Source of the DNA: Tetrastigma voinierianum
Taxonomy: Eukaryota > Streptophyta > Magnoliopsida > Vitales > Vitaceae
DNA length: 64,000 nucleotides
Direction: 5' to 3'
NCBI GenBank assembly: GCA_016808115.1
Contig: JAEQBH010000990.1
Span: 124,001-188,000, forward strand
Below, piece after piece: positions 45,585 through 55,600 of the stretch. A program made the position numbers and the translations under genes. Position 1 is the stretch's first letter; every line of letters starts with the position of its first letter. Under the pieces are notes generated by a model. That model was not told the origin of the DNA and did no database searches. It worked only from the letters and a program-made list of their open reading frames with translations.

Positions 45585-45598
45585 GCTCTAATACCAAA
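45585..45598 (-). promoter_or_regulatory. tRNA-iMet primer site, copy X
   Basis: The - strand reads TTTGGTATTAGAGC, one mismatch from the usual TTTGGTATCAGAGC, two bases inside the LTR end. Confidence 0.8.
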
Positions 45599-45599
45599 T

Positions 45600-45774
45600 T
45601 GATATAACTCAGCTACGAAGAATAATAAAAATTAAAAAAAAAGCGAATAAATAAATAGAATGAAGTTCTCGAGTTTTTCAATAATATTAAGTCTGCTAAA
45701 AACAATAACATAAGGTTATATTTATAGGCCTGTCTCGTTTAGGCCTAGATATGAGGCATTTGCTATGTCCATCG
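45600..45774 (-). repeat. Reina-like 5' LTR, copy X, 175 bp
   Basis: It corresponds to 57737-57911. The terminal CA is changed to CG and the flanking GTTAA to ATTAA. A TATAAATA box (- strand) lies at about 45718-45726. Confidence 0.8.
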
Positions 45775-46849
45775 ATTAAGGTCACGAAGCCAACCAAAAC
45801 TACTTCCCCAAAAACGTTGTTTCAGAAAACTTCATTTGATTAAGGCAAAATACCTAGATTTGCTTTGTATGAGTAAATTAGCTTAAGCTCCCTCTCCCTC
45901 ATATATCGAGGTAATGATTTAACAGAAACAAGTATCTAAAAATACAAAAGAAAGTGATGATAACCACAAATATTAAATTATTAAAGAATATATATTCATT
46001 ACCTATAAAATAATTAACTTAAAAAATCTCTTAAGTTTAACACAAAGAAATTAACAAAATCGTAACTTTATCTCACATGCATTAAGTACATTGCACACTA
46101 ACGAGCACAATTAAGTATGTGAGCAGATTTTGTATTTTGTCATTTTTCAAGAAAGATAAGATTCTTGCTGTCTCAACTCTATACTTTCCAGTTTAATATT
46201 CGAATTTCAATGTATGTTTTTTTTTTTAAAATTGTGAAGATATATCTTACCCTTTTTTTTTTCTTTTTTTTTTAAAATTAGGTTTGTGTATCTATATTTT
46301 GTTCACGGACGATTTTATCCTTTCTTTCCATCATAGTATGAGAAAATTTTTAGAGGATTGACGATGATGTTCTTATTTGAAGTAGTGGGAGTGAATTAAG
46401 TGGAATCACCAATGTAATTATTTATCTAAAAACACTATAAATAATTTTCAAATACCATAAAACAATTTAAAAATATTTTTAGAATTTTATCAAATATTTT
46501 TTAATTAAAAAAAACCTTTTCAAAATCACTCTAAATCATATTATTAAACATAGAAAGCTATTGTTTGCTCAGTAAAAAAAGTCATACGTAAATTTTTATT
46601 TGAAAGATTCGATGGTTCAGAATCACTAATTTTTTTTAACATCTAATCACTTTAAAATCGCACTATGATATTCCGTTCCCACTAATATTTTACAAATATG
46701 ATACTTAAAGCCGTATAAAAATACATTATTTTATGTTTTTGGAACACGTGATTATCTAAATCTTTCCAACCACCATAAACATAAAAATTACACCATTAAA
46801 TTAATGTTCTATTAAAGAAATTTGATTGACATTAAAAATGTTTAATTAT

Positions 46850-47845
46850 AGCAAGGTTTAAAATATCCGTCATGCGCGATATATTGGATATCGGTAAGTC
46901 GAGAAGCGATGCTTCGGTAGTGATGGTGGTTAAGCGAAAAATCGAAAAAATCGGTAATATCGGCGTCTCACCCGTTATACCAGTTTTGGATGTTCGATAT
47001 ATCGTGGAAATATGAATTACGTAACACAGCTCGTTAGTTTAATTTTTCGGTAAAATATCATAAATATATCGAGATATATCGGAAATATATCGGCGATATA
47101 TCCAAACGACCAGATTTGAAATCCTGACTTGATCCAACGGTTATAAATTGATCTCAACAGTTTATAGAAGATCTAATAGTCAGATTTGTACAAGAAATTA
47201 AATCCAATGGCTATAATTAAATTACAAAGATTTTTTTACCATTCAATAGTTATTTTGACCCAAAAAATATGTAAATACCTCTAAAATCACTCCATTTGAT
47301 CACAAATTCTCTCTACCCATATCCAATTTTCAATTCATTCCAAAAAAATTTTCTTTGTGATAGTTTATATGATACTTTCATATTTTAAATTAATTAATTA
47401 GTATTAATATATTAATAAATTAACATTTCATTAATAATATATTAATAAATGTTAGTTAATATTTGAAACGAGCATGTAGATGAACCCTAAATTTTCTATC
47501 CATCGAGAAGTTGTGGATGAGTCGAGAAACGCGTTATGCGTAGCGTATTCGATCTAAAAATCGATATTATCGAACGTATACGTATGCTGTTATGATATTT
47601 AATAACTGCTCGAGATGATATCACTTTATCGAATTTTGCGATGGAATGCATCGATTTTTCGTTTGATTTTTAAAAGCTTATTGTAATGTAATTTCAATGT
47701 ATATTTGATTATTAATATCATTTTACACTTTTAAAAAGTATTTTATAAATTTCAAAATATTTTTGTTAATTTCGATATATTGATATTCTTGTAAAATATC
47801 AGCGATATATCGCAAAATCAAATTCAAATATTTAAATCGCGGTGT
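46850..47845. mobile_element. ATATCG-rich TIR element, copy X
   Basis: About 1 kb. The left end is (AGC)AAGGTTTAAAATATCCG; the right end contains AATATTTAAATC, which is inverted relative to the left. Both ends are rich in ATATATCG, ATATCGG and CGATATA. The middle has an AT palindrome (about 47395-47465). No coding capacity. Probably a non-autonomous DNA transposon. Confidence 0.55.
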
Positions 47846-48120
47846 AACACGTCTAAAAACTTCCATACCTAACCCGATAACGGTATGTTGGCGTTAAATC
47901 ATATAAAATAATCTCAGCCCTTGATTTAAAAATAACGGTGACTTAAGCGGTAAGGGTGAGGCAGTTGTATGATTTCGGGTTAAATTCAGGATGAGTATTA
48001 TAAACTATTATGAAAGTAAACGAGTTGAGTTATTCGTAAGCAGTAGAACTTGACTTGTAGAATATTCGAATTCGATTTTGTACGAACTTTGTATGAACTT
48101 TATTTAAGTTATTTTGTAAC

Positions 48121-50100
48121 TTCCAGAATTTTCTTAAAGTGCATTTAAAGGAGTCATATTGCAGATTGCTTTGAAAAACAGTAGCCTATTCGAATTCAAC
48201 AAAATTTGCTAGGCAACCTGAACTCACGAGACAAACTGCGATGAGGTCTTTTCATCGTCTTAAAGTTCAAATTTATGGTTTGTATAAATTAATATCTATA
48301 TTATCTTAATATTATATATTATACAATAAAATTTAAGAAAAAGCATGAAGTATAAATCAAGCATAAACAACTACAAAATAATTGTTTTGGTCAATAGCAG
48401 TGTCTAACTATTCCAATATCTTTTCGATAACAAGTAGCATGTTCTTCCTATCCATGTTATTAATCGTTTAACTAAAATTTTGATTCTTAAAAAATTAAAA
48501 TATTTTTTAAATGAGGAAGTGGCACAGTTTGAACCAAATAATGCTTAACGGGCGGTTTATTTTTTTGGAAGTTAGGTTGATTTGATTATTAGAACATATT
48601 ACATGTAAACAATCTTTATTATCCTTAATGTATTAGAAATTTCTTTTCATCATTTTGACTTCTATTCCTTTAGCTAAAACCATTCCACCTCTTTGCTGAT
48701 TCAAACCTCAATCATCATTTTGTTATTATTTATTATTCTTGCGTTTGAAAAAAAAAAGTTAAGACATGTCTGGTTCTAAAAAATTGTTAGAGTATTTATT
48801 TAAAATATTTAAGTAATCAATAAAATCTAAATAAAATATAAATTCCTTGAGAGTTGAGACTGACCTAATGGGTCAATCAGTGAAGACTGATGGAGAAGAT
48901 GTCTTCTTGGCTTCTCAAAAGTCCAATCTCCATTTCAAGAAGATATTATTCTCGCCTTCCATTTGATGAATCACTGCTCTCAAATCTAAATCCGAAGGGC
49001 ACCACGCGGTCTAATGCTGGAATCGGCCGTGCTTCTCCGTGAAGATGGATTCGACGATGGATTGACTTTCAAGGTGATGGTTGCGAGTGGTTATACTTCA
49101 AACACAGCCACATTGTTCCATTTTTATGAATGTCGGGTAAGTATGTTAGGTTTCCTCATCTTCTTCATTGCTTCTTGACATTCCCAAATCTTTGATTCAT
49201 GGGTTGTTTTGCTTTTTCATCACAATTTCTAAGAGGCGCATTTGGATTCGCGAAAATTTTCAACTCTGCCAGTCGAATATGAGAACAATGTATTATAATC
49301 TTTAGTTTTCATTTTTTGAAAATCGTTTATTGCTGAATTTGATTGAAAATAAAGAATAAGAAAATCCGTTTTGTAAAACAAGATTTTCTTGAAAATGAGT
49401 TATAAAATGTTAAATAAAATCTCTTATTTCGATTTAATTCGAAAACAAGAAAACGGCTCATGATTTGATTAAATTATATAAAATCTTGAAATAGTGAGTG
49501 ATTTTCTTTGTTTTAAATTTTGTTTGTAATTCGTAGCAAACATGCCTTGTTTTGAAAGAAGTTTGAATAGAGAAAACAGAAAATTTTCTACCTACTAAAC
49601 AGGGCCTAAATTTTTTTTTATTTTTTGGTTGTAATTGTGATTTGAAATCCCCCATCTCTAGTTCAGAGGTTGTGGATCTTGTGATTGTGTATTGCCTTTT
49701 CAAAGATCAGAGGAATCCCTTAATTTTTTTTTTTTTTAATTTTGTTTGGTTGTTCTTTGAAATCCCGTATTGAGATTTTCTCATTCTCAGCCATTTTTTT
49801 ATTTTTTTTTGTTGTTCTTTGAAATCTCGTACTAAGATTCTCTCATTCTCAACCAATTTTTTACTTAGTTGACCAAGTTATCTTGTTAACTTAGTCAAGT
49901 CATCCTAATTTTTTATCAATTCACTCAATGGTATTGTATATGGTCTCGGTATCGACATGATCATGCCCGAGACAATTACTAATCGACCGAGTTATATCGA
50001 ACTCGGTTGATTTTTTGAACCCTACCCCACAATTATCCTTTAACCTTAGGATCCAATTATTTTTTCGCCGAGTAAAAGATATGGAATGAAAATATTTAGT
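48121..50100. other. Non-repeat DNA between duplicated block X and the Reina-like element
   Basis: No TE coding similarity. It holds a possible 5' exon (48890-49136) and several poly-T runs (for example 49723-49737). A direct repeat of TTGTTCTTTGAAATC(C/T)CGTA occurs at 49751 and 49814. Confidence 0.5.
48890..49136 (+). other. Possible 5' exon with strong splice donor; short frame of 50 codons
   Basis: ATG at 48890 opens 50 codons (MEKMSSWLLKSPISISRRYY, then SRLPFDESLL and so on), stop at 49040-49042. The N-terminus is basic, Ser/Arg-rich and free of acidic residues for 20 positions after MEK, resembling a mitochondrial presequence. Downstream a near-perfect donor GTAAGTATG begins at 49137, followed by T-rich, intron-like DNA. 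The stop precedes the donor, so this is either an upstream frame in a 5' UTR exon or a broken first exon. No further exon was found. Unknown gene. Confidence 0.25.
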
Positions 50101-50105
50101 GTTAA
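50101..50105. other. Target-site duplication GTTAA, left
   Basis: GTTAA directly before the LTR start TGATG at 50106. It matches 57912-57916. Confidence 0.75.
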
Positions 50106-50386
50106 TGATGTAGCTTGACTACGAAGAATAATAAAAATTAAAAAGAAAGCGAATAAATAAATAGAATGAAGTTCTCGAGTTTTTAAATAATATCAAGTCT
50201 ACTAAAAACAATAACATAGCTATTTATAAGCACCAACAGAAAATCCTCATGGATAAATACAAAAATCCTAATGGATAAATCCAAAAATACAATTAAATAA
50301 ATAACTAATAGTAATAAAATTCATCATTGGACTGGGGCTTCCTATCTCGTTTAGGCCTAGATATGGGTCTACTTCATGCCCCATCA
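50106..50386 (-). repeat. Reina-like 3' LTR, 281 bp
   Basis: It has the same ends as the 5' LTR but about 106 bp more in the middle (about 50226-50340), including a tandem AAATCCTCATGGATAAATAC / AAATCCTAATGGATAAATCC pair. Copies X, Y and Z of the 5' LTR all lack this part. Confidence 0.85.
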
Positions 50387-50572
50387 TTCCTTTCGGGTTG
50401 AAAAGAACTTGACTCCGAAGAGTGAAAGGAAAGGTAGCAATCCAATAACGAAGGATCAGATAGTGAAGATTATCTCTTTGTGTCAAAGTAGCGTAGTCGG
50501 GCCAATGATACATCGTTTGACAAGGAAACGGATAAATCATCATCTCTAGAAGTCACAAACTCATCATCAAGG
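50374..50572 (-). pseudogene. Reina-like pol C-terminus with chromodomain
   Basis: The - strand reads LDDEFVTSRDD near 50572, then a degraded middle, then one stop near 50470, then SLLDCYLSFHSSESSSFQPE and RNDGA, with the stop codon at 50376-50374. DDEFVTSRDxGFxxFLVKW ... LDPxLLDxYLSxHSSExSSFQPxGNDGA is the family pattern. The chromodomain centre (FLVKW region) is scrambled by substitutions or a local frame change. The frame ends inside the LTR, 10 bases past its start. Confidence 0.8.
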
Positions 50573-50668
50573 TAATATCATCTCAGAGAATCTTGTAATG
50601 AATGTATAATTGGAGTGCACCTTTCTTTATTTTCACAACGAACCTGTATAAGGCAAAGTAGAAGGCTC
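50573..50668 (-). pseudogene. Reina-like pol, segment between integrase and chromodomain
   Basis: Resumes right after the nested insertion with FEPSTLPYTGS on the - strand (the usual FEPPxLPxS), in phase with VEDLTLHRRL on the other side. It then decays with stops before the chromodomain. Confidence 0.7.
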
Positions 50669-50673
50669 AAAAG
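50669..50673. other. Target-site duplication AAAAG of the nested LTR, left
   Basis: It matches 54328-54332. Joining the two sides once restores the family reading NPVFNVEDLTLHRR-LFEPS, which independently supports the duplication. Confidence 0.75.
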
Positions 50674-51139
50674 TGTCACACCTGATTCGGTCAGAGCGAT
50701 TGGCGGATCGAGCCGGGGTCGGCGCGAGCCGGCGGGACTCTTTACTTGATTTTTTTTTTTTTTTCAAAGTCGAACTTGTACTGTGGTATGGCCCATCTTA
50801 TAACAGAATCAAAATATCGCCTTACAATATAAAAACTAACCAGTATTGGTGTTACCGGTATATACACATGCTGAGTCCCATTTTGTATACAAGCGCACTT
50901 TTGCATTCTGATTACATATTGGGCCTTGAGAACCTACGCGATGAACCCTTCTTAGTGTGTTGGCCCATTGTATCGCGGAAGATCGCGAGATGTCCTCCTT
51001 TGTACCTACGGATTAAAACCTGTGCTAAGCTTCACAGCAGTGGAGCATATCTTGCTCTGAAGCACAAATACGGATAAACGATGGGATATGTGATCTTCGA
51101 GAATTCATGTCGCATATTTACATATAATTGTTCTTGTAA

Positions 51140-51860
51140 CAAACTTAAGCTTGTTCGAGATCTCATCACGGTAGTGAACTTATACCTGCTCAATCTTATA
51201 CTTACTCGGGAATTACTCTTGTAAGCGGACTTATCCTTATTTGGATCTTATACTCATAGCAAACTTATTCTTATTGGTCTTATACTTATAGCATTCGGAT
51301 CTTATACTTATTGATTTCGTATCATGTGCGAGAAAACTATCGTGTCTTATCTTATACCGAAACATACTTATTTCGATCTCAGTAGGAGTTCTGAGAACTT
51401 ATGCTTATACGGAGGGTACTTAAACACGTATTCAGTACTTATATCTATATCGGATCTCGTAGGAGTTCTGAACTATGCTTATCACTACGGAGTTTGCTTG
51501 TTCGAAGGTACGTGGGTATCAGGGTCACGGGCATTATGCGATATTGCAGACTTATTATTATCTACAGTACTTGTAAGTACTACAAAACTTATCTTTGGTA
51601 CTTCGTATCTTATGCTTGTACTACGAAGTATATCCTGATCTTCACAGACTTATACTTGTATTGTGAACTTATTCTTGTATTTGAATCTTGCGCCTGCTTG
51701 TATTCTGAGAACTTATACATGTATTTCAGATCTTATGCTTGTCTTACAGAGCATATACTTGTCTTACGGATCTTATACTTGTGTTATAGAACTTATTCTT
51801 GTCTTACGGATCTCATACTTGTGTTATAGAATTGATTCTTGTATTTGGTCCTTGTTCTTT
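51140..51860. repeat. Degenerate minisatellite in the nested LTR, about 25-30 bp unit
   Basis: Repeated phrases of the form GAACTTATACTTGTATTACG and GGATCTTATACTTGTGTTAT, most regular at 51640-51850. The 142- and 98-codon frames here translate the repeat (LILVL / LCYR) and are not genes. Confidence 0.8.
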
Positions 51861-52439
51861 TACAAGGTACTTGTAAATTACGATAAGTCGAAACGGTCGA
51901 GAATCATATCACATACAAGGTCGGATCGGACTTATCTGAATGCGGACATTAGTCCTTAGTAAAAGTGCAGTACATCAAATACATATACCGAGGTTTACTC
52001 TGATTAGACATATCCCGAAACCAGCGGTATCGGTTCATATCGAGTCATCTTTAGACTTATCTGATTTCTTATACTTATAACGGGCTTATGATTGTCGGAT
52101 CTCATTTAGGAGCCGGAGTTTATTTGTATACAAAATTGCAGTAAGGTACTACTGATTCATTATCACGAGTACACAGTAGGTACCTCACCCAGACTTATAC
52201 TTATATTATTTTTCGCGTCACGGTACGTGGGTGCCCTACGAGGCACTTATTTTCTTGTGCGAGAATTGCAAGTAGGTACTCGCGATTAATCGGATCTGGT
52301 GCACAGTGAGGTACTCTGAGAACATATCTGGGGGTACATTAGATCTTTACTCTTATTCTTTATTGAGTCTTATCATATAAGCGTTTAACTACCTAGACCC
52401 GATCATAAGAAATGGTAGGGCGACCTGATAAGTACCGAA

Positions 52440-52660
52440 TGCGATACGGTCTCTTGAGGTCGTAAGTAACTGCCGTCTGGGACGTGCTGCCCGGCAACCA
52501 GGGTGGCGTAGCACCGGCGGGAGTCTTGAAGCCGTGGCGTGGTTGCCGCGCCGCGAGGAGTGTCGTAAGCACCAGCAGTCTTGAAGCACCATGAGTCTGC
52601 GAAGCACGTCAGCGGTGATTGCCAGCATGACCCGAGTCTTGTTGCTGCGGGGCGTCCGGC
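52440..52660. other. GC-rich island inside the nested LTR
   Basis: Clearly more GC-rich than the rest of the window, with GAGTCTTGAAGC-type repeats (about 52519, 52580, 52591) and CpG-rich text. It has a 91-codon frame on the - strand with no family similarity. Likely LTR promoter or leader DNA, but that is an inference. Confidence 0.4.
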
Positions 52661-54324
52661 TCATTCATTCTTAGGTCCTTGGTAGTCCTCTGTCATATGT
52701 CTTTCGGAACTTATAACGTTTCTTAATCACATTACGTGATCATGACATACCTTTCATATTAGTATTCTGTGTTCATTTCCAGGTTCATTTTCATGTTTAA
52801 TATCGAGTCGTGTTTTTAAGCTGTTGAGCATCTATCACGTATTGCATTTCTGTACTTTTCTTGTTTAATGCACATTACATATGGCATTTCATCTTGTATA
52901 GTATGATCTTTATGTATTCCATATTCATGTATTCTTGTCCCTCATGAATCTACTTTACTTAGAAATTGGAATCATTCGATTGGATAAATCGGAAACTAAA
53001 GTTATGGCATTTTCATGTCAAACTAGTCAATTTACCGATTTTTTCCAAGGGACAGTTGGCAATACTCATTTTCCAATGTCTTGATTCCATATTTGACACT
53101 GGTTCTTGGTACTCGTTTAAAGCTAAGGTGCTAAAGTTCTCCTCAGTGGAATGCTGATGAACAAACCAAAGTTACGTCAAAACCTACAAGATTAATCTAT
53201 GTTAACCGAACGAAAAAATTGACTTGAGCATGGCACTTTGAGTGAATTGGGCCACTGAGTTTAAATTAGAAAGTATTTATTTCAATATGTTTGGTTCTGT
53301 CTTAAGTCTATTTTAACCAGCAACTTGAATCACAAATCGGATCGAAATGAGCAAGTTATGGTGTCTGAACACTAGTCGGAAACAGAAGCGACCTTCACAC
53401 CTAATCATGGGTTATTTCGACTGTGCAGTACGGTCTCGAATTTGCCCGAGAATGTGGGCTTTTCTTCACTTTTCCATATATTACTACCCCGAATCATCTC
53501 AATACTCTATATACACATCAAAACCCTTCATATTCATCTTGTAGTAATCTCTATTATACTCAATTCATCTTTCAATAATTTGTCTTTCTTCAAAACCTTT
53601 CATGATTAGCCAAAAGCCATTTCTAATATGGGTCATAACCCATACACAAACCAAAACACAAGGATTAACTAGGGTTGTTCAGCGACTATCATTACTTTGG
53701 TGAATTCATGATCAGAGCTCAAGGGAGAGGATTCATGCTTATATTAACTAAGTAGAGTTTTTCCAACTCAATTTCATTCAAACCTAGAGTTAGGATCAAT
53801 TCCTAACTAAACCCTAGGTTTGGAATATAAATTCTCTGGAATTCCATACAAAACCATAAGATCCTCACTTTCCATGCCAATATCCCTGCAAAAATCACTT
53901 CGAATCCATACCTTTGCTTGACTCCTCCTTCTTCCTCTTCCTCTTCTCTTCTTCTCTCTATTCCCCTTCACGATTTGTTCCCCTTCAAAATGAGACCAAT
54001 TTTGGTCTTAAATCAAAAATATCTTCTAAGGCCATGTTTGGCTCCCAAAAACCCATTTTTTGGGTTAAGTTTCATTTATTTCCCTTTTAGTCCTTAAACT
54101 CCTTTCTTTTTGCAAACGGCTTCTTACCATATTCTGTTCAGCACCTCTTCCTATTTCTGTGACTTTCATATCCTTTTTGCCAAATTACAAGTTTGCCCTT
54201 GTATCTTGTAAACTTTCGGGTTTCTCAATTTCCATGTTTCGCATTTAAATCACGAAACATTCAAATTGCTCTACAAAATACCTAAGCAATAATGAAAACT
54301 GGCCCAGGGTATATTTCGAGTATT

Positions 54325-55134
54325 CTAAAAAGTCTTCGATGGAGTGTCAAATCCTCTACATTAAAAACAGGGTTAAAATCCATGTCTAATTAGGCAAATC
54401 GAAGATATGCAATAGATCGGGTTCTGAATGATAGAATAAGGGCCCATGGCTCTTGCATAAAGTTTTTTTGAAAACGTTTTTGGAATTCTTTCAAGACGAA
54501 TGCAAACCATGACATAGTCACCAACATTAAATTCCTTAGATCTACAATGCACATCAGCAACCAGTTTATACTCCTCATTACTTAAAGAAATCTTTTGCCT
54601 AATCTCAGCATGTAAGTCATGGATGTGTTTTGCAAAGTTTTCTACAGGTTTAGACACTCGCATGTGAGGTGGTAAAGGAACATCGACAATCAAATAATCA
54701 AATGGAACTTCTTTTGCCACTAATGCTAAGCACATACCAGTCCCAATTCCCTCTCTCTCAAACTTATTACATTTTAAAATATGCAAATTTCGTTCAAGAA
54801 GTTTAGAGATGTCACGTTTACCATTGCAACCTTTAGGCTTAGCAGGTCTCAAAATAATAATATTACCCACATTGCCGTGAATAAATGTTATCTTTGCAAA
54901 ATTGATAACATTAAGATCTAAAGCGAGAGCCCGACCCTGAGAACATGAAATGACATCCATGGGTAGCACATTACAATAGATTTTATCCTTATAATCCCCC
55001 ATTTGAATAGAAACTAGACATCTTTGAGTGACAGGTAAAGTATGGTCATTCACCCAAGCTACTCTAAAAGGATTTGGATGTGATTCTACTTTCAGGTTTA
55101 ACAACTTAACAACATCCTTAGAAACCACATTCAT
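54325..55134 (-). CDS. Fused aspartic protease - integrase C-terminus frame, 253 codons
   Basis: Open from 55134 to 54373. Residues 1-70 are the middle of a Ty3/gypsy protease (MNVVSKDVVKLLNL, then VAWVNDHTLPVTQRCLVSIQ and KIYCNVLPMDV). Residues 70-105 correspond to the LLGRPWLYDLDV region, altered to CSQGRALALDLNV, followed by IILRPAKPKG. Residues 105-175 are linker with a VPLPPHMRV junction. Residues 175-245 are the integrase C-terminal part (ENFAKHIHDLHAEIRQKISL, FNVGDYVMVCIRLERIPKTF, YARAMGPYSII). RT, RNase H and the integrase core are gone, yet the join is in frame. After 54373 the family frame continues in another phase to 54325 (NPVFNVEDLTLHRR). No catalytic aspartate is included. Confidence 0.7.
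54328..54332. other. Target-site duplication AAAAG of the nested LTR, right
   Basis: Partner of 50669-50673. Confidence 0.75.
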
Positions 55135-55600
55135 TGAACTACCCCCATGATCACTAACTTACATTTCTTATCTCCACTCTTGCAATGTGATTGTGTGAAA
55201 ATACTAGTACCTTCGATTATCGTATCTACAGGTTGTGGATACTTTATCAACCACACCCAGCGCCTCATCTTATCACAATCTTTATGAAGATCATCCTCAT
55301 CACGAGAATAATCTAAGATCAACAATTGATGCGCATATCAGACTCTAAACTGCTGTTAACATCTAATATGACGACAGAATAGCAGAGGCATGATGGACCT
55401 GCCGGCGACGTTGAATGATTACTAGCCTTAGACTCAATAGGACAATCAATAGGGAGAGAGTTACGCAAACTAGACTCTTTGCTCCTAATGTTTTTGGGCA
55501 TAGAATTGCGTCGATGACGCAGGCGTGACTTGGGTGACTTTGTGTGTCACGAGAGAAGGGTCTATTAGGCTTCGACCCAGTTTTGTTGTGCATCGCCACG
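55131..55600 (-). pseudogene. Reina-like gag-protease junction with active-site frame break
   Basis: The acidic DYSRDEDDLHKDCDKMRRWV stretch is followed by SIFTQSHCKSGDKKCKLVI, the entry to the protease. The catalytic D-G-G-S/T block follows directly, but one base is missing at that point (near 55147), which puts the aspartate out of frame with the 253-codon frame downstream. Upstream, 55600-55330 is a decayed gag-protease linker. No CCHC knuckle is seen. Confidence 0.65.

Larger units (their letters stand above)
43035..48120. repeat. Duplicated block, copy X
   Basis: This matches 55215-60360 in the same order: 5' half of the Reina-like element (gag, leader, primer site, 175-bp LTR), then flanking AT-rich DNA, then the ATATCG-rich element, then a GTAAACGAGTTGAGTTATTCG stretch. 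Because the DNA flanking the LTR is also shared, this is a segmental duplication and not independent insertion. Compared with the other copies it lacks the TCCATG hexamer stretch. Confidence 0.85.
50674..54327 (+). mobile_element. Nested solo-LTR-like insertion, Tekay type, 3654 bp
   Basis: Begins TGTCACACC, as many Tekay LTRs do, and ends ...ATTCTA, with AAAAG on both sides. It contains no coding similarity, a GC-rich start and middle (52440-52660), a degenerate minisatellite (51140-51860) and a long T-rich and CT-rich final third. Size, start and lack of code fit a solo LTR. The terminal TA in place of CA would be a single C-to-T change. The strand is chosen from the TGTCACACC start. Confidence 0.65.

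Noticed and set aside
50673..51077. 134-codon + strand frame at the start of the nested LTR
   Set aside because: Begins at the LTR end, crosses a poly-T run and has no family similarity; treated as chance.
51401..51959. 142- and 98-codon open frames, + strand
   Set aside because: They translate the LTR minisatellite (repeated LILVL/LCYR units) and overlap each other in two frames; no family similarity.
52389..52664. 91-codon Arg-rich frame, - strand
   Set aside because: A chance frame in the GC-rich patch of a non-coding LTR; no domain recognisable.
54337..54372. First reading as polypurine tract of the nested Tekay element
   Set aside because: The - strand reads NPVFNVEDLTLHRR in continuity with integrase, so this is Reina-like pol and the insertion ends at 54327.
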